Part shown: positions 24,070 through 32,679 of the stretch, in pieces | Layout: every line of letters begins with the position of its first letter | How positions within the stretch are numbered: the stretch's first letter is position 1 | DNA from: Actinokineospora inagensis DSM 44258 | GTDB lineage: Bacteria > Actinomycetota > Actinomycetes > Mycobacteriales > Pseudonocardiaceae | Reading direction: 5' to 3' | DNA length: 64,000 bases | NCBI RefSeq assembly: GCF_000482865.1 | Contig: NZ_KI519516.1 | Span: 54,564 to 118,563, forward strand | Position numbers and translations under genes: made by a program | The notes under the pieces: model-generated | Told to the model about the DNA's origin: nothing | The model's input: only the letters and a program-made list of their open reading frames with translations | Databases searched by the model: none

Positions 24070-25356
24070 ATGCGGGTGCGGCATTGGATGGGCTTGGTGG
24101 CGGCCACCGTCGTCGTTGTGGGGTGTGCGCCGGTGCAGTCGGGGGTGCAGCGGGCGGGGACTGATGACCTGGGTGGGCAGGTGCGGGTGTGGTTGTTCGA
24201 CGAGGTCAACCGGGCGCCCAAGGAGAAGGTGGTGCAGGAGGCGGTTGCCGAGTTCGAGGGCAAGCACGCAGGGGTGACCGTCGATGTGCAGTACATCCAG
24301 GTGGCGGCGCGGGCGGAGCGGTTCAAGGCGGCGTTCAGCGATCCGGCCAGCGCGCCCGATGTGGCCGAGTTCGGGAACACCGACATCGCGGGGTATGTGG
24401 CGGCGGGCGGGTTGGCCGACATCAGTCAGGAGATGTTGAACTGGACCGACGTTCACGACATCACCGCGTCCGTGCTCGACGCGAGCAAGGTTGACCGCAA
24501 GCTTTACGGGGTGCCCTGGTACGTGGGAGTGCGGGCGCTCTACTACCGGACGGATGTGTTCAGCCTGCTCGGCATCCAACCACCATCCACTTTGGACGAA
24601 ATTGCCACGGTGGCGCGGCGGGTTCGGGCGGCGCGGCCGGACTTGTTGGGGATCTCGGTTGGCGGGAAGTACACCTATGGCGCGCTTCCGTTCATCTGGG
24701 CCAAGGGTGGGGACATCGCGGCGCACGCGAACAACAAGTTCAGCTCCACGTTGACCACGCCCGAGGCACGGGCGGGGGTCGCGGCCTACACCGACCTGTT
24801 GCGCGACGACATCTGTCCGCCCGCCCAGTGCGCGGGCAACGGCGGTGACGCGAGTGTGGAGGCGTTCCGGGCGGGCAAGGCGGCGATGACCATCGGGGGT
24901 GACTTCAACCGGCGGTCGGTCGACGCGAGTGCGGCGGCGGGCAAGTACGCCGTGGTTCCGTTGCCCGGTGAGACCGCGGGCTCCGTCGCGCCCGCGTTCG
25001 GTGGTGGGAACCTGTTGGGGTTGCTGGCGGGCACGAAGCACCGGACGTTGGCGAACGAGTTCGTCCAGTTGCTGGCCGGGAAGCGGTACCAGCGGAAGAT
25101 GTACGACGCCATGGGGAACCTGCCCACGTTCGCCGACGTGCAGCGCGAGGTGGCGGCAGCCGATCCGTTCCTCAAGCCGTTCGCGGCGACGCTGGCCAAC
25201 GGGACGCGGTTCGTGCCGGTCACCCCGGCCTGGGCGAAGATCGACGCGCAGGCCGTGCTGCCCACGATGTTGCAGGAGATCGCGAGCGGCACCAAGAGCG
25301 TGGCCGCGGCGACGTCGAGTGCGGCGGACGCGATGAACGCGGCCTTCGGCTCGTGA
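24070..25356 (+). CDS. Sugar ABC transporter substrate-binding lipoprotein
   Basis: The 428-aa protein has a lipoprotein signal (VVVVGC, Cys19) and the family-1 extracellular binding fold: RVWLFDEVNRAPKEKVVQ at the mature N-terminus, DVAEFGNTDIAGYVAAGGL near residue 100, and YGVPWYVGVRALYYRTDVF in the hinge region. It should capture an oligosaccharide or related solute outside the membrane. Its stop overlaps the ATG-less start of the first permease gene by 4 bp. The operon encodes two permeases but no ATPase, so a shared MsmX/MsiK-type ATPase elsewhere must energise it. Confidence 0.92.
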   Translation: MRVRHWMGLVAATVVVVGCAPVQSGVQRAGTDDLGGQVRVWLFDEVNRAPKEKVVQEAVAEFEGKHAGVTVDVQYIQVAARAERFKAAFSDPASAPDVAEFGNTDIAGYVAAGGLADISQEMLNWTDVHDITASVLDASKVDRKLYGVPWYVGVRALYYRTDVFSLLGIQPPSTLDEIATVARRVRAARPDLLGISVGGKYTYGALPFIWAKGGDIAAHANNKFSSTLTTPEARAGVAAYTDLLRDDICPPAQCAGNGGDASVEAFRAGKAAMTIGGDFNRRSVDASAAAGKYAVVPLPGETAGSVAPAFGGGNLLGLLAGTKHRTLANEFVQLLAGKRYQRKMYDAMGNLPTFADVQREVAAADPFLKPFAATLANGTRFVPVTPAWAKIDAQAVLPTMLQEIASGTKSVAAATSSAADAMNAAFGS

Positions 25357-26249
25357 TCTCCGGACCCGCGGCCCGCGGGCAGGGTCGGACCGCGCTGCTC
25401 TACCTGGTCCCGGCCCTGCTCGTGCTGGTCGCGCTGCTCGGTTACCCGCTCTACCAACTGGTCACCATCAGCCTGTTCGACTACGGGCAGGAACAGGTCA
25501 GCGGGGGCGCGCCGCTGACCTTCCTCGGGGTGGGCAACTACCGGACCTTGTTCAGCAGCGCGAAGTTCTGGACCGTGCTCGGCCAGACAGTCGGGTTCGC
25601 GGCGGTGTGCGTCGCGGGCAGCGTGCTGGTCGGCGCGGCGCTGGCGGTGTTGGCGAACCGGGTGCGGCGGTGGGTCAGGATGTGCCTTTTCCTGGCCGCG
25701 CTCGGCGCGTGGGCGACGCCCGCGGTGGCCGGGTCGACGGTGTGGCTGTTCCTGTTCGACGCGAACTTCGGGCTGGTCAACCACCTGCTCGGTCTGGACG
25801 GCTTCTCGTGGACCTACGGCAGGTGGACCGCGTTCGGGCTGGTGGCGGGCGAGGTGGTCTGGTGCTCGTTCCCGTTCGTCATGATCACCCTCTACGCCGG
25901 CATCCGGGCGATCCCCGGTGAGGTGCTGGAGGCGGCGACGCTGGACGGGGCGTCCGGGTGGCGGACGGCCACCTCGGTCACGCTGCCGCTGCTGCGCCCG
26001 CTGCTGGTCGTGGTGACCGTCCAGTCGGTCATCTGGGACTTCAAGGTCTTCACCCAGGTCTACGTGATGACCGGCGGTGGCGGCATCGCCGGGCGCAACC
26101 TCGTGCTCAACGTCTACGCCTACCAGGAGGCGTTCGCCGCTTCGGAATACGGCCTGGGGTCCGCGATCGGGGTGGTGATGACGCTGATCCTGTTGGCCGT
26201 CACCGGATTCTACCTGCGCGCGCTGCGCCGTACCGGGGAGGAACTGTGA
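25353..26249 (+). CDS. Sugar ABC transporter permease, MalF type
   Basis: The 298-aa protein has six predicted membrane spans and the inner-membrane EAA loop EVLEAATLDGASGWRTATSV near residue 190, where the ATPase docks. It begins at a GTG overlapping the stop of the binding-protein gene and ends overlapping the second permease. It is shorter than E. coli MalF because it lacks the large P2 domain, as usual in actinobacteria. Confidence 0.93.
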   Translation: MISGPAARGQGRTALLYLVPALLVLVALLGYPLYQLVTISLFDYGQEQVSGGAPLTFLGVGNYRTLFSSAKFWTVLGQTVGFAAVCVAGSVLVGAALAVLANRVRRWVRMCLFLAALGAWATPAVAGSTVWLFLFDANFGLVNHLLGLDGFSWTYGRWTAFGLVAGEVVWCSFPFVMITLYAGIRAIPGEVLEAATLDGASGWRTATSVTLPLLRPLLVVVTVQSVIWDFKVFTQVYVMTGGGGIAGRNLVLNVYAYQEAFAASEYGLGSAIGVVMTLILLAVTGFYLRALRRTGEEL

Positions 26250-27085
26250 AACGGGGGCGAACCCTTGCCGAGATCGTGACCGTGGTGGTCGCCGCCGTGG
26301 TCGCGTTCCCGCTGTTCTGGATGGTGCTCACCGCGGTCAAACCGCCCGACGAAGTGGTGTCGACCACCCCGCGACCGTGGACGCTGCACCCGTCCCTCGG
26401 CAGTTTCACCCGGGCGCTGACCGTGGCGGACTTCGGCCGCTACTTCGTCAACAGCGTGGTGGTGGCGATCGCCGTCGTGGTGCTCAGCGTGGGTATCGCG
26501 TTCCTCGCCGCCGCGGCGCTCACCCGATTCCGGTTCCGCGGCCGGACTGTGCTGCTGGTCATGCTGTTGGTGGTGCAAATGGTGCCCGTCGAGGCATTGA
26601 CAGTGCCGTTGTTCTTCCTCATGCGCGAGCTGGGGCGGACCGCGCCCGCGTTGGGGCTCAACCACTTGGGATCGCTGGTGCTCGTGCATCTGGCGTTCAG
26701 CCTGCCGTTCGCGATTTGGCTGTTGCGCGGATTCACCAGGGCGGTGCCGGTGGAACTGGAGGAGGCCGCCACCCTCGACGGGGCGAGCCGGTTCACCTTT
26801 CTCCGGCGGGTGCTGTTCCCGCTGGTCGCGCCCGGTCTGGTGGCCACCAGTGTGTTGTCGTTCACGCACGCCTGGAACGACTTCCTGTTCGCCAAGACGT
26901 TCATCATCTCCGACGCGCGGAACCAGACGCTGCCGTTGGCGCTGCAGGTGTTCGTCCGCCCGGACGACCCGGACTGGGGCGCGGTGATGGCCGGTTCCAC
27001 CCTGATGACGATCCCCGTGCTCATTTTCTTCGTTTTGGCGCAACGCAGGTTGGTGGGTGGTCTGGCGGGCGCGGTGAAGGGCTGA
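26246..27085 (+). CDS. Sugar ABC transporter permease, MalG type
   Basis: The 279-aa protein starts at a GTG that overlaps the stop of the first permease (GTGA). It has six membrane spans and the EAA loop VELEEAATLDGASRFTFLRR near residue 170, plus the MalG-like C-terminus with LPLALQVFV. Together with the preceding two genes it forms a complete importer except for the ATPase. Confidence 0.93.
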   Translation: MKRGRTLAEIVTVVVAAVVAFPLFWMVLTAVKPPDEVVSTTPRPWTLHPSLGSFTRALTVADFGRYFVNSVVVAIAVVVLSVGIAFLAAAALTRFRFRGRTVLLVMLLVVQMVPVEALTVPLFFLMRELGRTAPALGLNHLGSLVLVHLAFSLPFAIWLLRGFTRAVPVELEEAATLDGASRFTFLRRVLFPLVAPGLVATSVLSFTHAWNDFLFAKTFIISDARNQTLPLALQVFVRPDDPDWGAVMAGSTLMTIPVLIFFVLAQRRLVGGLAGAVKG

Positions 27086-27215
27086 CCGGGGACGATAGCC
27101 GGGTGGAATAATGGTCATCACCCAATGCGACTGGACGGCGCGGGACCGTTCTCGTTAGCGTCTTGCGCGTCTGGTGCCGATCGGCGCCGATCCCCACCGA
27201 AAGGGAACCAGTCCG

Positions 27216-27971
27216 ATGACGCTGGCCGAACAGCCCACCAGGACCGACTTCACCGGGCGCGTCGCCGCCGTGGTCGCCGACATCGACACGGCGGCGGCCA
27301 TCGACAACGACTTCTACCGGCTGTGGATGGGTGGTCCGCTGACCTACCGCCAGGTCCGGGTGTTCGCCCGGGAGTACTTCGCGCGCACCAGGTTCACCGC
27401 GGTGATGGTGGCCCTGTCGGTGCTCAACACAACCGACCTGGCCGCGCGTGTGGAGTGCGTGAAGAACCTGTACTCCGAGTACGGCAACGGCAACGTCGAG
27501 AAGGCGCACCCGGTGCTGCTGGAGAGCTTCCTCGGCGACCTGCTGAGCAGACTCGCTGGCCGCCCGGTGACCGTGGCCGAGGTGGCTCTTGAGCCGGAAC
27601 TCCCGTCAACCGCGGCGTTTTCGACCGGGCAGCGCGAGCTGTTCTCCGCCGACGACGAGCGGGTGGTGCAGGGCGCGCTGCTGGCCCAGGAGCACCTGGC
27701 GTTCGCCATGCTGACCCGGCTCTACGAGGGGGTGCGCAACTACAAGCCGCTGTGGCCGCGCGAGGACGACTTCCACGAGGCGTGCGAGTACTTCTACGTC
27801 CACATCGGGGAAGCGGAGAAGGAGCACAAGCGGGAGGCGGTGATCTCGGCGGCCAGGGTGTGCCGCACCGAGGACGACTTCGCCGTCGTGCTGTGCGGCT
27901 ACGACCGGTTCCTGGCGCTGACCGCCGGGTACTGGCGCGGTGTGCACGACGCGATCGTCGCGCAGGAGTAG
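27216..27971 (+). CDS. CADD-like / heme-oxygenase-fold diiron protein
   Basis: The ATG at 27216 follows a GAAAGGGAA site. The 251-aa all-helical protein has the TenA/PqqC/HO-like fold, and a full set of candidate metal ligands is visible: YSEYGNGNVEKAHP (Glu and His), LAQEHLAF (Glu) and CEYFYVHIGEAEKEHKREA (His, Glu, His). This matches heme-oxygenase-like diiron oxidases and CADD, which makes p-aminobenzoate from its own tyrosine. Substrate unknown. It lies 130 bp after the sugar importer with its own gap, so co-regulation is uncertain. Confidence 0.75.
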   Translation: MTLAEQPTRTDFTGRVAAVVADIDTAAAIDNDFYRLWMGGPLTYRQVRVFAREYFARTRFTAVMVALSVLNTTDLAARVECVKNLYSEYGNGNVEKAHPVLLESFLGDLLSRLAGRPVTVAEVALEPELPSTAAFSTGQRELFSADDERVVQGALLAQEHLAFAMLTRLYEGVRNYKPLWPREDDFHEACEYFYVHIGEAEKEHKREAVISAARVCRTEDDFAVVLCGYDRFLALTAGYWRGVHDAIVAQE

Positions 27972-28296
27972 TTCGCGGATTGTCCTTGGTGACGAACCGC
28001 ACTATTTCTCCGGCATAACTGGGAACGGGCGCGAAAAAGGGAGTCCGATTGCCGACCACTATGTCCGCAGTACACCTGGCAGACCGATCTCGACACGGGT
28101 AAGCTGGTCAAAACAATCAACCGCGCCGGATGTGATCACCCGATCGGCGGTAGCCGCCCCGAGTTCGCCGTCGATATTTTTGCGGTACTCGCGTTTTTTG
28201 GCGACGGCCGGAGCGAGCACTCCTTTCCCGCTGGACCTGCCGACCGGGGATTGCGATGCCCATTGAGTGCGGCGCCGCCGAGGCGGTGCGGCGGTG
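27972..28296. other. Lower-GC intergenic region before the LysR gene
   Basis: About 325 bp with T- and A-rich patches (ATATTTTTGCGG near 28176 and GTTTTTTGGCG near 28193) unlike the flanking genes. It should hold the LysR promoter and operator. No gene or strong hairpin is supported. Confidence 0.5.
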
Positions 28297-29412
28297 GTGA
28301 GCGACCGGTTCCCGGGGACCGAGCGGGTCCGGAGCTTCCTGGTGCTGGCGGACGAGCTGCACTTCGGCCGCGCCGCGCGCTACCTGCACCTGAGCCAACC
28401 CGCGCTGAGCCAGCAGATTGCCGCGTTCGAGCGGGAGATCGGGCTGCGCTTGTTCCACCGCAGCACCCGGTCGGTGCGGTTGACCGAGGCGGGCCGCGAC
28501 CTGCTCGCGGTGGCGTCGTCGGCGATCTCGGTGCTCGACACCGGGCTCGCCGACGTGCGCCGCCGCGCCGGGGCCGACCAGCGGGCGGTGCGCATCGCGC
28601 ACGTCGGCTGGGGCACCGGTGAGGTGATCTCCCGCGCCGCCCGGCTGCTCGCGCACCGCCCGATCCAACTGGTGCCCACCTACACCAACTTCGGCAACCA
28701 GCTCAACCAGTTGCGCCACGGCCAGGTCGACACGGCGCTGCTGTGGCGGCCGTACCTGCCGAGCAAGCTGCCCGGCGGGGTCGAGGAGGTCTCGGCCGCG
28801 GTGGTGCCGACCTGCCTGGTGCTGCCGTGGGACCACCCACTGGCAGGCCGGGGTTCGGTGTCGCCCGCCGAGTTGGCCGGGGAGCGGCTGATCCGGGTCG
28901 GCATCGAGGACGACCTCCCGGCGTCCGGGCTGCGCTTCGTCGAGCACACCGCCGAGTACGCGGTCGACACGCTGGCCGCCGTGTCGGCCGGGGTCGGCCT
29001 GGCGCTGTGCCCGAAGCTGGCCGAGTGGGACCGGGTCAACCAGGACCTGGCGTTCGTGCCGATCGACGGCATGGACGCGGAGCTGGTGGTCGCCTGGCGA
29101 CCGGCCGCGGACGACCCGATGCTGTGCGCCGCGGTGCAGGGGTTGCGCGCCGCGGGCCAGGCGGCGGCCGAGGCGGGGGACGCCGCGAGCTCACCCGCCG
29201 CCCCCGGGCACGGCGACTGCGGACGCGATGGGCTCACCGGCGGCGGGCTCGGTGGGCTTGATGGGCGCGGCGGGCTTGATGGGGTCCGGTTCGGCCGCGG
29301 TGAGCACGCTGGCGGTCCCGGCCAGCACCACGCCGCCGACGCCGATCCACTGCGCTGCGGCGAGCCGCTGGTCGAGCAGCAGCAGCCCCGCGAGCGCGCT
29401 CACCGCGGGTGA
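28297..29412 (+). CDS. LysR-family transcriptional regulator
   Basis: A GTG at 28297 starts the protein. Residues 5-65 form the LysR winged helix (VRSFLVLADELHFGRAARYL, SQPALSQQIAAFEREIGLRL), and the rest to about residue 290 is the periplasmic-binding-like effector domain. The frame continues for another 80 codons as a Gly/Arg-rich tail that overlaps the converging EamA gene for 222 bp; that tail is unlike the family and may simply lack a stop. Its regulatory target may be the EamA transporter or the luciferase-like genes further on; the sequence does not tell. Confidence 0.87.
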   Translation: MSDRFPGTERVRSFLVLADELHFGRAARYLHLSQPALSQQIAAFEREIGLRLFHRSTRSVRLTEAGRDLLAVASSAISVLDTGLADVRRRAGADQRAVRIAHVGWGTGEVISRAARLLAHRPIQLVPTYTNFGNQLNQLRHGQVDTALLWRPYLPSKLPGGVEEVSAAVVPTCLVLPWDHPLAGRGSVSPAELAGERLIRVGIEDDLPASGLRFVEHTAEYAVDTLAAVSAGVGLALCPKLAEWDRVNQDLAFVPIDGMDAELVVAWRPAADDPMLCAAVQGLRAAGQAAAEAGDAASSPAAPGHGDCGRDGLTGGGLGGLDGRGGLDGVRFGRGEHAGGPGQHHAADADPLRCGEPLVEQQQPRERAHRG

Positions 29413-30141
29413 GAGCCCGAGCAAGACGCTGAACGACGTGGTCCGCAACCGGCGCAGCGTCGCCATGTCGCACAGGTACGGGACGGCCGAGGAGAACACC
29501 GCCACCGCGACGGCCATGCCCAGCGCGTCGGGATCGGCGAACCCGGGCAGCGAGCCCACCGCGAACGGCGCGGCGACGACGGTGCCCACCAGCAGCGCGA
29601 CGAACAACCCGTCGGCCCGGTCGAAGATCCCGCCGACCGCCCGGGTCAGCAGGATGTACCCGGCTCGGCAGCCCGCGGCGAGGAACCCCAGGGCCAACCC
29701 GACCGCGCTGACCGAGCCGCCCCCGGCGATGAGCGCCACCCCGCCCGCGGCCACCAGCGACCACAGCACGTCCAGCCGCCGCCCGGCCGAGATGACCGCC
29801 ACCAGGAACGGGCCGAGGAACTCCACCGTGGTCGCCAACCCCAGTCCGAGGTGGACAACCGCCCCGAAGTAGGCGGTGTTCATCACCGCGATCACCACCC
29901 CCAGCCCGGCGGCGGCCAGGAACGAGCGCCGGTCGGGGAACCGGGGCCGGGGCCGGAACAGCAGACCGACCACGGCGGTGGCGATGGCGACCCTGGCGAA
30001 CGCGGCGCCGACCACGCCGACCCTGGCCATCAACCCGACCGCGACCGCGGCGCCGACCTGCAGGCTGATCATCTGGACGGCCACCAGCAGCAGCGGGTTG
30101 ACCATCCGGTCGCGACGGACGTCGGGGGCGACCGCCGTCAT
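29191..30141 (-). CDS. EamA-family (DMT superfamily) transporter
   Basis: The 316-aa protein begins at an ATG at 30141 and has ten hydrophobic segments in two EamA halves, with family-typical GVVIAVMNTAYFGAVVHL and the second-half PAVSALAGLLLLDQRLAAAQ (conserved E/D-RL region followed by G-x-x-L). It probably exports amino acids, purines or related metabolites (RhtA-like). Its last 75 codons, a Pro/Ala/Gly-rich cytoplasmic tail, are antisense to the LysR tail. Confidence 0.88.
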   Translation of the reverse strand: MTAVAPDVRRDRMVNPLLLVAVQMISLQVGAAVAVGLMARVGVVGAAFARVAIATAVVGLLFRPRPRFPDRRSFLAAAGLGVVIAVMNTAYFGAVVHLGLGLATTVEFLGPFLVAVISAGRRLDVLWSLVAAGGVALIAGGGSVSAVGLALGFLAAGCRAGYILLTRAVGGIFDRADGLFVALLVGTVVAAPFAVGSLPGFADPDALGMAVAVAVFSSAVPYLCDMATLRRLRTTSFSVLLGLSPAVSALAGLLLLDQRLAAAQWIGVGGVVLAGTASVLTAAEPDPIKPAAPIKPTEPAAGEPIASAVAVPGGGG

Positions 30142-30357
30142 CCGCGCCCGCCCCGCGGGTCGGTTCCCGCTCCGCGCGGGGGATCTTCGTCGGTCCGGTC
30201 GGGACCGCCGCGCCGCGACGGGAACCGGGTGCACCCGGTCTGATCAGGTAAAGCGCGGATCAGCGGTCCTGGGTGGATGGTGTGCGGGGCGGATGCGGGA
30301 AATCGCACGGCAGATTGAGCATTGCCAAACATGCCGGGAGTGTGGAGTAATGGCAAT

Positions 30358-30900
30358 ATGCGCTTCAACACTTATGGCGGGGCGGCGGCGGCGATGGCCG
30401 CGGACCTGGTGAACCTGGGCCGCGGCGGCGCTTTCGACCGGGACCAGGTCGCCACCGTCATCCACCGACACGCCCCCACCCTCCCCGAGCCCACCGGCCC
30501 GGAAGCCGCCCGGATCATGCAGTGGACCCAGCAGTTGGACGCCGCCTTCGGCGACATGCCCCAGCAGCGCCGGGTCGACGTGATCAACGCCCTGCTGCAG
30601 CAGGCCGCCAGCCGACCGATGATCTCCATGCACGACAACCAGCCGCCGCACCTGCACTACGCCGGTGAGGGCGAGGGCATCGTCAACCGCGTCCGCGCGG
30701 TCACCGCGACCGGCCTCGCCTACGTGCTGTGCGACGAGGGCGGCCACCGCCTCGGCCGCTGCGCCGACGACCGGTGCGCCGTCGTGTTCATCGACATCTC
30801 CAAGGGCGGCAACCGGCAGTTCTGCACCACCCGCTGCGCCAACCGCGTCAACGCGGTCCGGCACCGGGCCCGGCAGCGCGCGATGGCGATGGCCGGGTAG
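30358..30900 (+). CDS. CGNR zinc-finger regulator
   Basis: The 180-aa protein has the N-terminal ABATE-like helical domain (FNTYGGAAAAMAADLVNL near the start) and a C-terminal CGNR zinc finger: RCADDRC, then FCTTRCANRVNAVRHRAR. Proteins of this class are stress-type transcription factors. The variant here reads CANR instead of CGNR. It starts with ATG at 30358 after a small divergent gap from the EamA gene. Confidence 0.88.
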   Translation: MRFNTYGGAAAAMAADLVNLGRGGAFDRDQVATVIHRHAPTLPEPTGPEAARIMQWTQQLDAAFGDMPQQRRVDVINALLQQAASRPMISMHDNQPPHLHYAGEGEGIVNRVRAVTATGLAYVLCDEGGHRLGRCADDRCAVVFIDISKGGNRQFCTTRCANRVNAVRHRARQRAMAMAG

Positions 30901-30987
30901 CACGGCCACCCACCCACGTCAGTACACTCTGGACAGTCCGAACCGGTGCGCCGCGCCGGGTCGTGTGCTCGGGGAGAGGGACGTCGG

Positions 30988-31362
30988 ATGGGCCTGTTCG
31001 GTCGGGGGACCAAACGCGGGGACGAGCCGGGGCACGCGGCGATGGCGTTGGCGGACGGAGAGTCCGCGGTCGGGCGCCACGCCGCCGCCTCCGGCGCGAG
31101 CCACCCCGCCACCGCGCAACACATGCTGGCGACCGGGTCGCCAGCGGTGAAGGCCACGGTGGAGTCGGTGGCCTTCACGGGTTCGGTGGTCGGCGACGAC
31201 CCGGTGGTCGACCTCGTGGTCCGGTTGGCCTCGGGGCCGCGCAAGCCGGTGCGGCTGCGCACGGTGGTGCCGCGGATCACGGTGCCGCGGCCGGGTGAGG
31301 CCGTGCTGCTGGTGGCGGCGCCGGAGCCGGGGGCGTACCTGTACGCGGGGTTGTCGCTGTAG
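30988..31362 (+). CDS. Hypothetical protein (124 aa)
   Basis: An ATG at 30988 behind GGGAGAGG gives a 124-aa soluble protein with a short basic N-terminus (MGLFGRGTKRG), an Ala/His-rich linker and a compact beta-rich C-terminus (VKATVESVAFTGSVVGDDPV, VRLRTVVPRITVPRPGEAVL). It looks like a small OB/PilZ-like barrel. No family recognised. Confidence 0.6.
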   Translation: MGLFGRGTKRGDEPGHAAMALADGESAVGRHAAASGASHPATAQHMLATGSPAVKATVESVAFTGSVVGDDPVVDLVVRLASGPRKPVRLRTVVPRITVPRPGEAVLLVAAPEPGAYLYAGLSL

Positions 31363-31467
31363 TCACCCGCCGCCGCGGTCGACGGCGGTTTATTCCCGGT
31401 GCGCGGGAGATTCCCAGCCCGTGGCCTGGCCTGTCCAGCGCCCGCCCCGGCGACGCACAATCCGGGC

Positions 31468-32670
31468 ATGGGGATCACGAGCACCGGGCCGCACCTGGCG
31501 GTCGCGTTGGACGGGGCGGGGTGGCATCCGGCGGCGTGGCGGGCGGATGGTGCCCGGCCGCAGGACCTGCTGTCGGCGGGCTACTGGGTGGACCTGGTCC
31601 GCGAGGCCGAGGCGGGCGCGCTGGACTTCGTCACCATCGAGGACACGCTGGGGCCCGGGGGCGATCGGGACAACCCCTCCGCCACCGGCACCGACCAGGT
31701 CGTCGGGCACTTGGACTCCGTGCTGGTCGCGGCCAGGGTGGCGCCGCTGACCCGGCGGATCGGGATCGTGCCGACGGCGGTGGTGACGCACACCGAACCG
31801 TTCCACCTGTCGAAGGCGATCGCCACGCTGGACTACGTCAGCGGCGGTCGGGCCGGGGTGCGGGTGCGGATCGCGTGGACCGAGGACGACAGCAGGCTGT
31901 TCGGCAGGCGGGACCTCGGGGCCGTGCGGCTCGAGGACGCGAAGCAGCCGCACCTGCGCAGCCCGCTGGCCGACCTGTTCGACGAGACGGCGGACTACGT
32001 CGAGGTGCTGCGCAGGCTCTGGGACAGTTGGGAGGACGACGCCGAGATCCGGGACGCGGCGACCGGGCGGTTCATCGATCGGGACAAACTGCACTACATC
32101 GACTTCACCGGCAAGTGGTTCTCGGTGAAGGGGCCGTCGATCACGCCCCGGCCGCCGCAGGGTCAGCCGCCGGTGGTGTCCCTCGCGCACGCCTCGATCC
32201 CGTACCGGCTCGGCGCGCGGCAGTCGGATGTCCTCATCGTGACGCCGTTCGACAAGACCGAGGCGATCAACGTCCTCGACGAGGTGCGGGCGGAGCAGGC
32301 CGTGGCCGGGCGCGCGGACGAGACGCTGCACGTGTTCGGCGACATCGTGGTGTTCCTCGACGAGACCACACAGGCCGCGCGGGACCGGAAGGCGCGTTTG
32401 GACGACCTGGCCGGACGCGAGTTCGCCTCGGACACCGGGGTTTTCGTCGGCACACCGGCGGAACTGGCCGACCAGGTGCTCGACCTGCACGCCGCCGGGC
32501 TGTCCGGGTTCCGGTTGCGACCGGCGACCATCCCGCACGACCTGCGCGCGATCACCCGCGGGCTGGTGCCGGAACTGCGCTCGCGCGGCGCGTTCCGGTC
32601 CGACTACGAGGCCACCACCCTGCGCGGGTTGCTCGGCCTGTCCCGTCCCGCCAACCGGTACGCGGCCTGA
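31468..32670 (+). CDS. Luciferase-like (LLM-class) flavin-dependent monooxygenase 1
   Basis: The 400-aa protein starts at ATG 31468. It shows the LLM TIM-barrel pattern: LDFVTIEDTLG near residue 50, IGIVPTAVVTHTEPFHLSKA and ATLDYVSGGRAGVRV, the last being the S-G-R motif after the fourth strand. It is about 50 residues longer than bacterial luciferase subunits, closer to the NtaA/SoxA branch. It uses FMNH2 from a separate reductase to oxidise an unknown small substrate. First of three LLM genes; the gap to the next is 9 bp. Confidence 0.87.
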   Translation: MGITSTGPHLAVALDGAGWHPAAWRADGARPQDLLSAGYWVDLVREAEAGALDFVTIEDTLGPGGDRDNPSATGTDQVVGHLDSVLVAARVAPLTRRIGIVPTAVVTHTEPFHLSKAIATLDYVSGGRAGVRVRIAWTEDDSRLFGRRDLGAVRLEDAKQPHLRSPLADLFDETADYVEVLRRLWDSWEDDAEIRDAATGRFIDRDKLHYIDFTGKWFSVKGPSITPRPPQGQPPVVSLAHASIPYRLGARQSDVLIVTPFDKTEAINVLDEVRAEQAVAGRADETLHVFGDIVVFLDETTQAARDRKARLDDLAGREFASDTGVFVGTPAELADQVLDLHAAGLSGFRLRPATIPHDLRAITRGLVPELRSRGAFRSDYEATTLRGLLGLSRPANRYAA

Positions 32671-32679
32671 GGAGACCTG

